The notes beneath the pieces are model-generated. The model was not told the origin of the DNA, did not search any database, and saw only the letters and a list, made by a program, of their open reading frames with translations. A DNA stretch of 5,390 nt, taken from NCBI GenBank assembly GCA_012270265.1, contig JAAXIR010000056.1:1-5390 (forward strand). Direction: 5' to 3'. Origin of the DNA: Candidatus Poseidoniales archaeon (lineage in GTDB: Archaea > Thermoplasmatota > Poseidoniia > Poseidoniales > Poseidoniaceae). Positions 1 through 5,390 of this stretch are shown here, piece by piece. The stretch's first letter is position 1; every line of letters begins with the position of its first letter. A program made the position numbers and the translations under genes.

Positions 1-316
1 GTACAGCTTTAATTCTGTTGAGAATGGAGAGCGCACGTTCACGACCATCAGGGGTCAATGAGTAGACACGCCGTCGTTGTCGAGCACCGGGGACATGTCG
101 ACTCGTTGTGTTGAGGAAGTCTTGCTCCTGCAAACGTTTCAATGTCCTCGGAACGTGTTTTCGTTGCACATGAACGGCTGCTGAGATACCTGCTTGGGTA
201 AGTTCCATCGGAGCTTCCCAATTGTTTTCGGGCAGTTGATTGTCGAGGAGATGGAGCAACGTGCGTTCTTCAGTGGTAAGTGTTCCTAAGAACCCGCTAA
301 CCATACCGCTCCCCAT
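1..316 (-). CDS. Winged-helix (MarR-like) DNA-binding protein, partial, runs off left edge
   Basis: Reading the minus strand from an ATG at 316 gives 105 open codons that reach the window edge without a stop, so only the N-terminus is seen. It reads as a winged helix-turn-helix: a first helix with LTTEERTLLHLL (residues 13-24), a second helix LTQAGISAAVHV (39-50), a recognition helix QRKHVPRTLKRL (51-62), and a basic wing with GARQRRRVYSLTPDGRERA (77-95). From family knowledge, this TQxGI...RxHVxRxLKxL...RRxVYxLTxxG pattern occurs in archaeal transcription factors and at the N-terminus of larger archaeal ATPase or TPR-type regulators, so the whole protein may be much longer. A second ATG at 304 has GGGGAG four bases upstream and could be the true start; the ATG at 316 has no clear ribosome binding site. 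The gene diverges from endA, and the 75 bases between them must hold both promoters. Its target is unknown. Confidence 0.75.
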   Translation of the reverse strand, partial: MGSGMVSGFLGTLTTEERTLLHLLDNQLPENNWEAPMELTQAGISAAVHVQRKHVPRTLKRLQEQDFLNTTSRHVPGARQRRRVYSLTPDGRERALSILNRIKAV

Positions 317-380
317 TCTGTTGTCTTCATGGTAGTCCTTAGGACAATCGGTCATAGACGCAACAATATGTGGGTTACAC

Positions 381-385
381 GAGGG
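381..385 (+). promoter_or_regulatory. Ribosome binding site for the ATG at 392
   Basis: GAGGG sits six bases before the ATG at 392, the same motif and spacing as the tatC site. It favours 392 over the in-frame ATGs at 329 and 368, which have no comparable site. Confidence 0.5.
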
Positions 386-391
386 TCTCTC

Positions 392-733
392 ATGGTGCGG
401 CAGCGTCGAAAGTTCAAGCCTCGTGCGAGAACGACGCGCTCACTTGATTTGGACAACATTGGTTGGGATGAAACACAAAAAATCCAACCACCTACAACCT
501 TTGAAGACATGTGGAAAATAGAACCACCACTTTCGACCCGTTTGTATGAAAAAAGTGCACTTGGTCGTCGTCTTGAGGACGGTTCGATCGTATTGACTGC
601 CTCAGAAGTTCTGTTTTGTCATTGGCATCGACACGTTCCATTGCCCAATGCATCCTGGCTTGAATCAGAACTTGAGAAGAACCCACGCCTGATTTATGAA
701 GCCATCATACTGGATTTTGGACGCAACGGGTGA
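392..733 (+). CDS. endA: tRNA-intron endonuclease EndA, N-terminal part, ended by in-frame TGA
   Basis: This 113-residue stretch reads as the beginning of the degenerate N-terminal unit of a two-unit archaeal tRNA-splicing endonuclease. After a basic, probably disordered head (RQRRKFKPRARTTRS, residues 3-17) comes RRLEDGSIVLTASEVLF (59-75). It matches the family pattern in which a short beta strand precedes LSxxEALYL. The helix PRLIYEAIILDFGRNG (98-113) matches the family helix leading to a conserved turn. It has no catalytic triad, as expected for this unit. The frame then hits TGA at 731-733, yet continues open in the same frame into the catalytic part, so both parts look like one ancestral gene. 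The ATG at 392 is chosen because GAGGG lies six bases upstream; in-frame ATGs at 329 and 368 would add up to 21 poorly structured residues. Assignment depends mainly on the downstream part. Confidence 0.65.
   Translation: MVRQRRKFKPRARTTRSLDLDNIGWDETQKIQPPTTFEDMWKIEPPLSTRLYEKSALGRRLEDGSIVLTASEVLFCHWHRHVPLPNASWLESELEKNPRLIYEAIILDFGRNG
729..733 (+). promoter_or_regulatory. Possible reinitiation ribosome binding site for the GTG at 743
   Basis: GGTGA, a match to part of the archaeal Shine-Dalgarno consensus GGAGGTGA, overlaps the TGA that stops the N-terminal endA fragment and lies nine bases before the GTG at 743. Such an arrangement could let a terminating ribosome restart on the catalytic fragment. 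A five-base match can arise by chance, and the TGA is part of the motif, so this is weak evidence. Confidence 0.3.
731..733 (+). other. In-frame TGA interrupting the endA reading frame
   Basis: The ATG frame at 392 and the GTG frame at 743 are identical, separated only by this TGA and three more sense codons (GAA CTG ATT). Both sides match one EndA unit, with RNG before and ELIVPS after the stop, so a glycine codon (GGA, one base away) is the natural ancestral reading. TGA also ends the protease gene (1462-1464) and the 170-residue membrane protein gene (4875-4877), so it appears to be a genuine stop codon in this genome. Confidence 0.85.
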
Positions 734-742
734 GAACTGATT

Positions 743-1501
743 GTGCCTTCCTTTAACCGAGCTAATTTGCTACACCTTTCTTGGGCTGTTCGTTGGCATC
801 GTGACCGGAATCATCTCAAAGATGACCACCAGTCATCTGTTTCAATTGCAACCACGCACGACGCTCTTGATTGGAACGATCTGCTCATATGGTGCCGCCA
901 GTCCCAAAAAATGAACATCGATTCGGAATTGTTTGTCATCGACGACGAATTGGATGTGACGATGTACAAAATCGACTTAATCAACCCAAGTGGTGATTTG
1001 GTCTCTTGGGGTGGTTTGAGTGAATCCGACAAGACGAATTTCCTCAATCAATGGAACGATCGAACACCCACGGAATCAGGAAGTTATGTCGGTCTACAAA
1101 CACCATGGAATTGGCAACAAATCGGTGTTGAGCATATGTCTGGAAGGGTGTTACGAGAGGAGGAGGATTCTTTTATCGAGCATATCATTGTAGAAAGTGC
1201 GCCACCTTCAGAAGAATCTCTATTGATGAATGACCTTCTGAATCGTGGGTTGTTGCTCCGACCCGGGTTCAAGTATGGATGTCGTTGGAGAGTGTACGAT
1301 GGTGATCTCAACGAATCACATGCACCATGGTTGATTCAACCACACAAAGAGGCAGCAACAACATGGGAAGGTGTATGTTTGAGTGTTCGTCTAGCCGAGG
1401 GGGTTCACAAACAGTGGGTTTGTGCTATCCCAGCGGGGGATGAATGGAAGTACCTGAGGATTCAAAGATGGTCGCCAGGTAAGAACTCCTCAACCTCGTA
1501 A
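743..1501 (+). CDS. endA: tRNA-intron endonuclease EndA, catalytic part
   Basis: EndA cuts both exon-intron borders of pre-tRNA at the bulge-helix-bulge fold, leaving a 2',3'-cyclic phosphate. Residues count from the GTG at 743. Residues 1-85 look like the remainder of the degenerate N-terminal unit. Residues 155-245 are the catalytic unit: LLLRPGFKYGCRWRVYDGD (170-188), ESHAPWLIQP (191-200), SVRLAEGVHKQWVCAI (214-229) and a closing strand WKYLRIQRW (235-243). By comparison with Methanocaldococcus jannaschii EndA (Tyr115, His125, Lys156), the triad is Tyr185, His193 and Lys223, with nearly the same spacings (8 and 30 against 10 and 31). The catalytic unit is therefore intact. The upstream TGA at 731-733 is in this frame, so this is either the 3' part of a broken gene or a separate chain started at GTG. 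The 3' end overlaps the convergent protease gene by 40 bases. The EndA identification is strong; the start is uncertain. Confidence 0.85.
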   Translation: MPSFNRANLLHLSWAVRWHRDRNHLKDDHQSSVSIATTHDALDWNDLLIWCRQSQKMNIDSELFVIDDELDVTMYKIDLINPSGDLVSWGGLSESDKTNFLNQWNDRTPTESGSYVGLQTPWNWQQIGVEHMSGRVLREEEDSFIEHIIVESAPPSEESLLMNDLLNRGLLLRPGFKYGCRWRVYDGDLNESHAPWLIQPHKEAATTWEGVCLSVRLAEGVHKQWVCAIPAGDEWKYLRIQRWSPGKNSSTS

Positions 1502-3525
1502 TCTTCCTTTTGGTCGTGTTCTTTCTTTGTTGATGTGCGTGCAAACAGAGATGTAGCAAACCACACCGTGAATATGAGGAAGAAGAGCGTAAGTACGAAG
1601 GATTGATCTCCAATCAATGGTAATTTATCGTCTTGAACAGCCTTGAGCTCAACATCAATTGTCCATGATTCACCGTTGAAGGATTTGAGATGAACCGTTC
1701 CCATAACATACATGTTGTCTTGTAGGAGTCCTTGTGGATCGATGTTCAACACAATGGTTCCATTGCCATTTTCAATCGCCACAGTCGGTTCTGCTGTGGC
1801 AATGCGTGACAGAGGCCCATCAATTTCAATCGTGTATTCTGCAGTACCAATTCCTTCGCCTATGTACGGTATGCTGAGTGTACTCGATTCAACCACTGGT
1901 ATTGTCTCCTCGAGACGCATACTGATTGGTAGAGGAATCGAGCCAAGTGTTGTGATGGAAGTTTGTACATCAAAGACATCATCCCCACATTGTATGGTAC
2001 CAGTGAACGTTGCTGTAGAGTCAATCATGCCAACCTCTGAGAATGTCCCATAATGTTTCGAACCTATTGCTGAATCGTTTGTAAATAGGACTTGACGACC
2101 ATCGCTACCGTAGAGCATACCCCAGCATGGTTCCATTGAACCACTCGGCGTTTGCTCAAACATAAGTGGGTCTTCTTGGAGGAGTGTTGTACCAAAATTT
2201 GGGAAATCGATACGTGTTGATGGCGAGCAATTTGTGGAATGGAATTCGAGATTCCATTGTCCTTGATCCTCAACAACTCGGGCATACCACGGAACGAGGA
2301 TGCCGTCGTGGTCACGTATGAGAATGCCACGCTCACCAAATTCATCACCTGGCTGAAACAAATCACTTGCAACACCATCGTTAACACCACGCAACTGCTC
2401 TTGGTTGCCATCCGCCTCGATCGTTTTGAGGTATGGTCTTCGTTGGTCAATGTTCATCGCATTATGTGATGAATCGCCAGCCGCAAAGTCTTCGAACAGG
2501 ACGAGAACACCTTCTCCTGGCAACGATGCATCATACCCTTGTTGTACTCGCTTCTCAATCCAAATGAATTCATCATTGGACACCTGTATGCGAATCCTAT
2601 CGCCTCCATTGGTTCGTTCGTCCAATGCGATGACTGGGCCAATGCAAGGACTAGGAGAATTTGATGGCCATTCGAGGGATACTTCACGCGTTGCTCCATG
2701 ACCAATGGCAGCCATTGTGGGCCCAGTTGGCAGAGATGGGGTGTCACCTCCTCCGTTCCAATTACCGCTTGCCATGATGTCCCAAACACCAATGCCTTTC
2801 CATGAACCCGAGTACCCTGAATCGTGAACTGGATAAAGGTCGTATGCTCCAAACTGATGCATCATTTCGTGCAGAATCGTTCCAAATCCATTGATTCCAT
2901 GTCGCATGGACGACATCGTATAGTGTTCAAACGAAACATCTCCGTTTTTGATGGGCTCTGAGAAGGATGTGAAATGCGACCAAATACGATTGGATGAACC
3001 AGAACCTTGTTCTTGAGCAAGTGTTGAATGGAGAATGAGAAATCGATCAACAACTCCATCCTCGTTGAGATCGTAATCCGATAATGTTGCTTCATCAATG
3101 GATTCGACAACATGTTTTGCAAGTATGGCTGGTAGGAATTCAGTGCCATCGCCATAATCTCGACCGTATTGTCCATCGTCACCGTAAGCTGAGAGCGGTT
3201 TTGGTGCTCGTATGATTTCATCGTGTATGGTGATGTTCACAATCACTTCTTGACCGAGCGCCTGGGTAAAATACTCTCCAGAATACTCTTGAAATTCAGA
3301 TTGGATTTGTTCTTTTGCATCATTGTTCAGTTGATTCGATTCGAAATCAACGAGAACAACAAACCACGATTCATTTGTTTGTAAGCCAACCAAAGGTGCG
3401 GATGTATCCACTGCGTTAGAGACATCGATGTTGAACAGGTCATTGATTTCGTCGGAGTACATTTGGGAGAGCACGGCAAGAACCAAGCAGAGGACCATTC
3501 CAATGGATTGCCCCGTTTTGCCCAT
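1462..3525 (-). CDS. Secreted, membrane-anchored M6-like zinc metalloprotease
   Basis: This 687-residue protein (ATG at 3525) resembles M6 (immune-inhibitor-A-like) zinc peptidases. An N-terminal hydrophobic stretch (about 7-19, GQSIGMVLCLVLAVLS) looks like a Sec signal or anchor; there is no twin-arginine motif. The peptidase domain spans about residues 50-350. It shows YDLNEDGVVDRFLILHS (151-167), typical of the M6 fold, RIWSHF (180-185), the zinc site HEMMHQFGAYDLY (219-231; His219, catalytic Glu220, His223, Asp229 as likely third ligand) and GVWDIMASGNW (246-256) as the Met-turn region. Residues about 430-630 are beta-rich with a few cysteines and look like one or two accessory modules. 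A membrane helix (about 642-662) precedes a charged tail starting ARTSTKK, so the enzyme probably faces outward, anchored by its C-terminus. GAGGT lies nine bases before the ATG and only three before the alternative TTG at 3531, so ATG is preferred. The gene follows tatC after 50 bases. The natural substrate is unknown; degradation of external protein is a likely role. Confidence 0.85.
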   Translation of the reverse strand: MGKTGQSIGMVLCLVLAVLSQMYSDEINDLFNIDVSNAVDTSAPLVGLQTNESWFVVLVDFESNQLNNDAKEQIQSEFQEYSGEYFTQALGQEVIVNITIHDEIIRAPKPLSAYGDDGQYGRDYGDGTEFLPAILAKHVVESIDEATLSDYDLNEDGVVDRFLILHSTLAQEQGSGSSNRIWSHFTSFSEPIKNGDVSFEHYTMSSMRHGINGFGTILHEMMHQFGAYDLYPVHDSGYSGSWKGIGVWDIMASGNWNGGGDTPSLPTGPTMAAIGHGATREVSLEWPSNSPSPCIGPVIALDERTNGGDRIRIQVSNDEFIWIEKRVQQGYDASLPGEGVLVLFEDFAAGDSSHNAMNIDQRRPYLKTIEADGNQEQLRGVNDGVASDLFQPGDEFGERGILIRDHDGILVPWYARVVEDQGQWNLEFHSTNCSPSTRIDFPNFGTTLLQEDPLMFEQTPSGSMEPCWGMLYGSDGRQVLFTNDSAIGSKHYGTFSEVGMIDSTATFTGTIQCGDDVFDVQTSITTLGSIPLPISMRLEETIPVVESSTLSIPYIGEGIGTAEYTIEIDGPLSRIATAEPTVAIENGNGTIVLNIDPQGLLQDNMYVMGTVHLKSFNGESWTIDVELKAVQDDKLPLIGDQSFVLTLFFLIFTVWFATSLFARTSTKKEHDQKEDYEVEEFLPGDHL

Positions 3526-3575
3526 GTTCAACTGACCTCATCGGTTCGTTTCAATTGTTGGGTTCTATGTTTGCA
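3526..3575 (-). other. Short spacer between tatC and the metalloprotease gene
   Basis: These 50 bases hold the GAGGT ribosome binding site, but I see no convincing TATA box, T-rich terminator or hairpin. Read-through from tatC into the protease gene is therefore plausible, although a weak promoter cannot be excluded. Confidence 0.4.
3535..3539 (-). promoter_or_regulatory. Ribosome binding site of the metalloprotease gene
   Basis: On the minus strand GAGGT is followed nine bases later by the ATG at 3525. The in-frame TTG at 3531 lies only three bases from it, too close for normal initiation. This decides the start. Confidence 0.55.
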
Positions 3576-4865
3576 TTATGGTTGAATTGTATTCTTTTCT
3601 TCATCAGTCCAACTTTTACCAGATATTCGCAATGTGCCTTGTCTTAATTCAGGCCATTGCTTTGCATCAACAAATGTCAGGCTCAATTTCTCCTCAGATT
3701 TTATCTGACCCATGCATGCATCGAATCGTTGTTTCGACGACCATGGATCAACGACGTTTTCGAGGTGGATGCTGACTTCTCTACGCAACTGAATATTATC
3801 GTTGGGTAACGATCCCTGCAGACCGAGAAGGTCCAGGCCACGCAACGTGCAACGTGCGGAAGAAACGGTTTCCTGAAACGAATCGGGCAAAGGTGATGCA
3901 TCACATCCACCAATGATAACATCCGTTAATTGATGTTTGGACACCATCGAGATGAGATGATGGCGCTCACCGATGTTGTCACAGAGAGACTCATATCTGA
4001 GAAGACCGGTATGTTCTGGTGATGTGTCAATAGGATACGCAACTCCTTGGCATGAACAATCAACATAGGTCACGTAGCGTCGACGTCCCTCATGATCAAA
4101 AATGGCTGATGGATTGTATATCTCGTTGGAAACACGTATGCTTCTGCGAATCGAGAATTCAAGATAGACAATCATCAAACTAAGGAGGATGATATTGACC
4201 CCGTTCCATCGACCCGGAAGGGAGAGAAAGAGGACGAGACCGCCAATTCCAAGCAAACGAATTCTCCACCAATCCTGATTGTTCTCGGTAATGAGTCCAA
4301 GTGCTCCAGATGTTATAGTTGCAAATGCTAGGATGTATGTGATGAGAAGCCCCCAAAAGACCGATAAGGCCAGAACAAACAAGGATACGGCATCATACTG
4401 AGCGGTTAATCCCATGTCGGAATGGATGGAATCTCCCACATCATACAGTTTCGGAATGAAAATGTAAAACAAGGCAAACAATGTGAGGTAGCCGAGTGTC
4501 GCGGATGAAAGCATCCAACGCTTCAACATAGATTGTTCATCGTTTGTTAAACCAGGCTCAGCAAATCGATACATCGATTTCAATGCGAACGGAAGAACAC
4601 ACAATATTGCAAGAAATACGGCACTTAACCAACGTACAACACTCCATGATGCAGGTTCGTAGAGCGTTAAACAGTCCGACGTTCCGCATGGATTGAGATG
4701 TGCAAGAACTACGTTTAGGATCTCATCAATGGTTGTCATTATTCCAATCGTTAGCACTGCAATAAGAACAAAACCAAGCGTTGCCTTTTGGGTCAGAGTA
4801 TCAAAGTGGACTTGAACAGGTAAAGCAGAGTCTCCTTCGAGCTTCAAGCCACTTGGAGAGGACAA
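3576..4865 (-). CDS. tatC: Twin-arginine translocase subunit TatC with a Cys-rich C-terminal extension
   Basis: TatC is the membrane receptor of the Tat pathway, which exports folded proteins carrying twin-arginine signals. Residues about 20-243 fit the family. An N-terminal tail (FDTLTQKATLG) leads into helix 1, and the first loop contains Pro59. The hallmark FAEPGLTNDE (101-110) has Phe101 and Glu110 at the same nine-residue spacing as Phe94 and Glu103 of E. coli TatC. Then come FYIFIPKLY (133-141), further helices, and YLEFSIRRS (234-242) after the last helix. The glutamate usual in helix 4 (E. coli Glu170) is not evident. Unlike ordinary TatC of about 250 residues, this one continues for about 185 residues, predicted cytoplasmic, with cysteines at 270, 272, 295, 321, 339 and 384. 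Their pattern resembles the N-terminal domain of HdrA. The start is TTG at 4865, supported by GAGGG six bases upstream; the next methionine (43) would remove helix 1. It lies nine bases behind the upstream gene, so it is probably co-transcribed with it. No tatA is visible here. Confidence 0.85.
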   Translation of the reverse strand: MSSPSGLKLEGDSALPVQVHFDTLTQKATLGFVLIAVLTIGIMTTIDEILNVVLAHLNPCGTSDCLTLYEPASWSVVRWLSAVFLAILCVLPFALKSMYRFAEPGLTNDEQSMLKRWMLSSATLGYLTLFALFYIFIPKLYDVGDSIHSDMGLTAQYDAVSLFVLALSVFWGLLITYILAFATITSGALGLITENNQDWWRIRLLGIGGLVLFLSLPGRWNGVNIILLSLMIVYLEFSIRRSIRVSNEIYNPSAIFDHEGRRRYVTYVDCSCQGVAYPIDTSPEHTGLLRYESLCDNIGERHHLISMVSKHQLTDVIIGGCDASPLPDSFQETVSSARCTLRGLDLLGLQGSLPNDNIQLRREVSIHLENVVDPWSSKQRFDACMGQIKSEEKLSLTFVDAKQWPELRQGTLRISGKSWTDEEKNTIQP

Positions 4866-4871
4866 ATGATT

Positions 4872-4876
4872 CCCTC
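4872..4876 (-). promoter_or_regulatory. Ribosome binding site for the TTG start of tatC
   Basis: GAGGG on the minus strand overlaps the last two bases of the upstream gene's TGA stop and precedes the TTG at 4865 by six bases. It supports this rare start and tight translational coupling of the two genes. Confidence 0.55.
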
Positions 4877-5387
4877 ACACCAAATCTTGGTGCTCAGGGT
4901 CTGCCCGTGCTTGTACAATGGTTCGGTATACGCCGAACATACCCCAAAGTGTGAGCATTCCAAGAACCAAAGCATAACCCCATGGCTGACCGTCGTCAAC
5001 CGCCCATCCAAAGGCAAGGAGCACAGCGATTGTAAGTAATCCTCGTCGAATACCTTGCGGTACTGCCAATCGCATGTCAAGGTGCTTTGGCCCACCACCA
5101 AATCGGCGTTCGTAGAATTCACCTTGAACAACTGCTCCGACGAGAATAATGGACAACGTCGTCCAGTAGAACAAGTTACCGTTGGTAAAGAAGTCATCAG
5201 CAATCTCAGCTTGTCGCTTTGCTTCAAGTGCTTCTGAGTCTTCTTCGGCAACAAAGAGTGATTCAAAGTCACCAACACTGATGGTTCGCAGTGCTAGATT
5301 CTCTTCATCATCGTTGGTCATCGTATCTGGTGAAGAGATGAAGAACGACAAGAGATTCCAGTTGTCACCCTCGTTTGCTCCGTTCAT
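4875..5387 (-). CDS. Three-helix membrane protein of unknown function, upstream of tatC
   Basis: I do not recognise this family. The 170-residue reading starts at an ATG at 5387, three bases from the window edge, and the frame stays open to that edge, so the gene may extend further or start later. A second methionine (23, ATG at 5321) begins the acidic segment TNDDEENLALR and is a possible alternative start, though I see no purine-rich site before it. Residues 23-65 are acidic and soluble-looking (FVAEEDSEALEAKRQAEIAD at 45-64 could be helical). Three hydrophobic segments follow at about 71-88, 114-131 and 135-155, with a basic stretch RRFGGGPKHLDMRL (94-107) after the first, and a short charged tail ending in HQDLV. 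It does not look like TatA, which has one N-terminal helix followed by an amphipathic helix. The nine-base spacing to tatC suggests shared expression and perhaps an accessory membrane role; that is inference from position only. Confidence 0.6.
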   Translation of the reverse strand: MNGANEGDNWNLLSFFISSPDTMTNDDEENLALRTISVGDFESLFVAEEDSEALEAKRQAEIADDFFTNGNLFYWTTLSIILVGAVVQGEFYERRFGGGPKHLDMRLAVPQGIRRGLLTIAVLLAFGWAVDDGQPWGYALVLGMLTLWGMFGVYRTIVQARADPEHQDLV

Positions 5388-5390
5388 ACC

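Noticed and set aside
811..825. Small perfect inverted repeat (six-base stem, three-base loop) about 80 bases after the endA TGA
   Set aside because: It was considered as a recoding or selenocysteine-type element, but it is short, lies within coding sequence and has none of the features of an archaeal SECIS element, which normally sits in an untranslated region.
1712..2701. Plus-strand open frames antisense to the protease (1712-2053, 2239-2469, 2405-2701)
   Set aside because: They are antisense to well-supported coding sequence and have no domain or ribosome binding site of note.
2064..3221. Several minus-strand open frames of 119-132 codons inside the protease gene (2064-2450, 2454-2852, 2862-3221)
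   Set aside because: They lie in another frame of the same strand as a gene with a clear M6-like domain, show low-complexity composition and no recognisable motif, and are best read as shadow frames.
3529..3531. TTG at 3531 as start of the protease gene
   Set aside because: It leaves only three bases after GAGGT; the ATG at 3525 has a nine-base spacing and is a stronger start codon.
4844..5278. A 144-codon minus-strand frame overlapping the three-helix membrane protein and the tatC start
   Set aside because: The competing frame at 4875-5387 has clear membrane segments and a coupled stop and ribosome binding site for tatC; this frame has scattered cysteines and histidines without pattern.
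1..5390. tRNA or rRNA genes, CRISPR arrays, insertion sequences, long direct repeats
   Set aside because: None was seen on either strand by eye; almost all of the window is accounted for by protein-coding sequence.

Overview
The window looks like archaeal chromosome, most likely a marine euryarchaeon of the Thermoplasmatota/Marine Group II (Poseidoniales) type. This rests on an archaeal-type tRNA-intron endonuclease, an archaeal-style winged-helix regulator, GAGG-type ribosome binding sites combined with ATG/GTG/TTG starts, and a large secreted M6-type metalloprotease with a C-terminal membrane anchor. The lineage call is inference, because there is no rRNA or phylogenetic marker to test. Gene density is high: I see no tRNA, rRNA, CRISPR array, insertion sequence or sizeable repeat, and no gene-free stretch over 100 bases.

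Layout. Left edge (1-316, minus): the N-terminal 105 codons of a winged-helix DNA-binding protein that runs off the window. Divergent from it, 392-1501 (plus): a tRNA-splicing endonuclease (EndA) reading frame interrupted by an in-frame TGA at 731-733. The upstream part carries the start of the degenerate N-terminal unit. The downstream part carries the rest of that unit and the catalytic unit with an intact Tyr/His/Lys triad. The two parts share one frame, and GGTGA followed 9 bases later by GTG could restart translation, so this is either a nonsense-mutated gene, a base error, or a two-chain enzyme.

The rest (1462-5387, minus) is a co-directional cluster, read right to left: a 170-residue, three-helix membrane protein of unknown function; TatC, the core of the twin-arginine translocase, beginning 9 bases downstream of that gene's stop; and, after a 50-base gap, a 687-residue secreted, membrane-anchored M6-like metalloprotease. 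The protease gene converges on endA and overlaps its end by 40 bases.

The most unusual item is the TatC protein. After its six membrane helices it has about 185 extra residues on the predicted cytoplasmic side. Part of this extension has a CxC...C...GGC cysteine pattern whose spacing resembles the N-terminal domain of heterodisulfide reductase subunit A (HdrA). A translocase fused to a possible iron-sulfur or redox domain is, as far as I know, not a standard Tat architecture. The protease shows no twin-arginine signal, so its position beside tatC does not by itself make it a Tat substrate.
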